Shown: piece after piece, positions 6,529 to 7,439 of the stretch
Layout: the number at the start of each line of letters is the position of its first letter
How positions within the stretch are numbered: position 1 is the stretch's first letter
Notes under the pieces: model-generated
What the model was told of the DNA's origin: nothing
Database searches by the model: none
The model's input: only the letters and a program-made list of their open reading frames with translations
From: Spirochaetia bacterium
Lineage (GTDB): Bacteria > Spirochaetota > Spirochaetia > PWKH01
Length of the DNA: 7,439 bases
Assembly: GCA_021736505.1 (NCBI GenBank)
Contig: JAIPFU010000085.1
Coordinates: 1-7,439, forward strand
Reading direction: 5' to 3'
Translations under genes and position numbers: made by a program

Positions 6529-6819
6529 CAGGCAGCAAGAACAGCCCGTTTTGGTAAGGACTGGGATATCTCAGCGGGGTTTCAAGGCATGGCGAGTATG
6601 CAAGGTATATGCAGTGTACCTGGGAGAGCTCATATGCTGGTCCAGATGAATGGATAGGGAGGTGTACAAGGCCGAAGAGGCCGAGGCATCTTCTGGCGGA
6701 TGAGCAGTCGGATCTCTTCATAGTAGTGAGGAAACCGGTGAAAATCGGTGGAGCGAAGGGGGAGACATCACAATCGATTTCTTCGAAGAAACATTCAGGG
6801 TACTGGAGTCCCGGGGAGA

Positions 6820-7439
6820 ATGGGAAATGATGAGAAGGAAATATGGGAACTGTCGAAAAAGCACCGTAAGCTGCAAACGCTGATGCACTATGTGAATGGA
6901 GACAGCCTGATGAAGGAGCATACGCTCCAGTGCGGGAAAAAGGCATCCGGGGTGGACCGGGTAACAAAGGATGAATACTGACAGCAGTTGGATAAGAACA
7001 TCGAAGACCTGCTGAGCCGGATGAAATCTTTCAGTTATCGACCGAAGCCGGTGAGAAGGACCTATATCCCGAAAACCAACGGGAAGTTGCGACCGCTTGG
7101 GATACCCTCGAACGAAGACAAACTTGTCCAGGGTGCTATGGCCCGAGTCCTGAATGATGTGTACGAATCGAGATTCCTTGATTGCTCGTACGGGTTTCGA
7201 CCCGGAAAGAACTGTCATGAAATGATCCATGACATCAATCAGACCATTATGAGCCAGCCGAGTGGATGGGTGGTAGAGGCAGATATCCGAGGTTATTTTG
7301 ATCATATCGATCACGAATGGCTGATGAAATTTCTGTAGGTCGACATAGCGGACAAGAACTTTCTCAGGTATATCGTCAGGTTTCTGAAGGCGGGCATATT
7401 CGAAGATGGACAGCTGATGAACAGTGAGGAGGGGTCCCC
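6820..7439 (+). pseudogene. ltrA: Group II intron reverse transcriptase/maturase, two in-frame stops, 3' end beyond window
   Basis: The intron-encoded protein can start at ATG 6820, with TGGAG at 6804-6808 upstream. It is recognisable throughout: KKASGVDRVTKDEY, then SYRPKPVRRTYIPK.NGKLRPLGIP (RT1), EDKLVQGAM, LDCSYGFRPGKNCHE (RT2) and VVEADIRGYFDHIDHEWLMKFL with the first catalytic Asp of RT3. It continues with DIADKNFLRYIVRFLKAGI to EEGSP at the window edge. The YADD box, the maturase (X) domain and any endonuclease lie outside. The frame is broken by TGA at 6979-6981 (codon 54) and TAG at 7336-7338 (codon 173), with conserved protein sequence resuming in the same frame after each. So this copy encodes no functional protein unless the stops are read through. 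The symbol is that of the generic family member. Confidence 0.85.

Larger units (their letters stand above)
6319..7439 (+). mobile_element. Group II intron (5' part, continues past the window)
   Basis: The element opens with GTGCGCC (6319-6325), the bacterial group II intron 5' consensus (GUGYG). Domain I structure follows at once: GCGCC-AGTTC-GGCGC (6321-6335) and CGGGTG-AAA-CACCCG (6348-6362). The later stretch CCGCGAGGTGAGGTTTAAG (6411-6429) has the look of domain I of related introns. The last six exon bases ACTCAA (6313-6318, IBS1) are the exact reverse complement of TTGAGT (6518-6523), the candidate EBS1. The following GATAG (6524-6528) further complements CTATC (6307-6311). This fixes the insertion point between 6318 and 6319. 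About 500 bases of ribozyme precede the reverse transcriptase frame. Domains V and VI and the 3' exon are outside the window. Confidence 0.88.

Noticed and set aside
3454..6981. TGA read as tryptophan (altered code), which would heal tctA and one stop in the intron protein
   Set aside because: The glycosyltransferase ends naturally in TGA and uses TGG for Trp, the RecQ-like frame also ends at TGA, and the intron protein has a TAG as well. Decay explains all of this better.
6425..7314. Two long minus-strand frames over the group II intron
   Set aside because: They overlap conserved ribozyme sequence and the reverse transcriptase on the other strand and show no recognisable protein features.

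Overview
This is a bacterial chromosomal window of moderate GC with one intact tRNA, three intact protein genes and an unusual amount of gene debris. The truncated integrase beside a tRNA, the style of the glycosyltransferase and the mix of genes remind me of spirochaetes of the Sphaerochaeta/Spirochaeta kind. That is an impression from protein style, not a demonstrated placement.

Left part (1-1170). A well-formed promoter drives tRNA-Val(GAC), which ends in a strong intrinsic terminator. Just downstream is the N-terminal part of a tyrosine recombinase that stops where its catalytic domain should begin. The tRNA is the obvious attachment site, so this is the decayed int-proximal end of an integrated element. 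Right after it, on the minus strand, lies a frameshifted remnant of what looks like a RidA/YjgF-family gene.

Middle (1170-3535, minus strand). A catabolic-type gene cluster reads right to left: the 3' end of a tctA-like tripartite tricarboxylate transporter permease (truncated, with an in-frame TGA), an intact aldo/keto reductase, an intact AEC-family carrier whose ATG directly abuts the reductase stop codon, and then the RidA remnant. Uptake (TctA), redox conversion (AKR), organic-acid export or import (AEC) and imine detoxification (RidA) would fit an operon for an organic or amino acid. Both of its ends are now broken.

Junction (3535-4260). The tctA remnant lies head to head with a plus-strand RecQ-like C-terminal fragment carrying a zinc-cysteine cluster. 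Both lack their 5' parts, and a perfect 15-bp inverted repeat sits at the seam.

Right part (4260-7439). A well-formed promoter and ribosome binding site precede an intact 537-residue GT4-type glycosyltransferase with an extra insertion. After a non-coding stretch ending in three consecutive hairpins, a group II intron begins at 6319. Its 5' boundary is supported by the GTGCGCC start and by an exact six-base IBS1/EBS1 pairing. Its reverse transcriptase is interrupted by a TGA and a TAG and runs off the window. I found no convincing undescribed system. The main story is a locus repeatedly hit by mobile elements and deletions around a few surviving genes.
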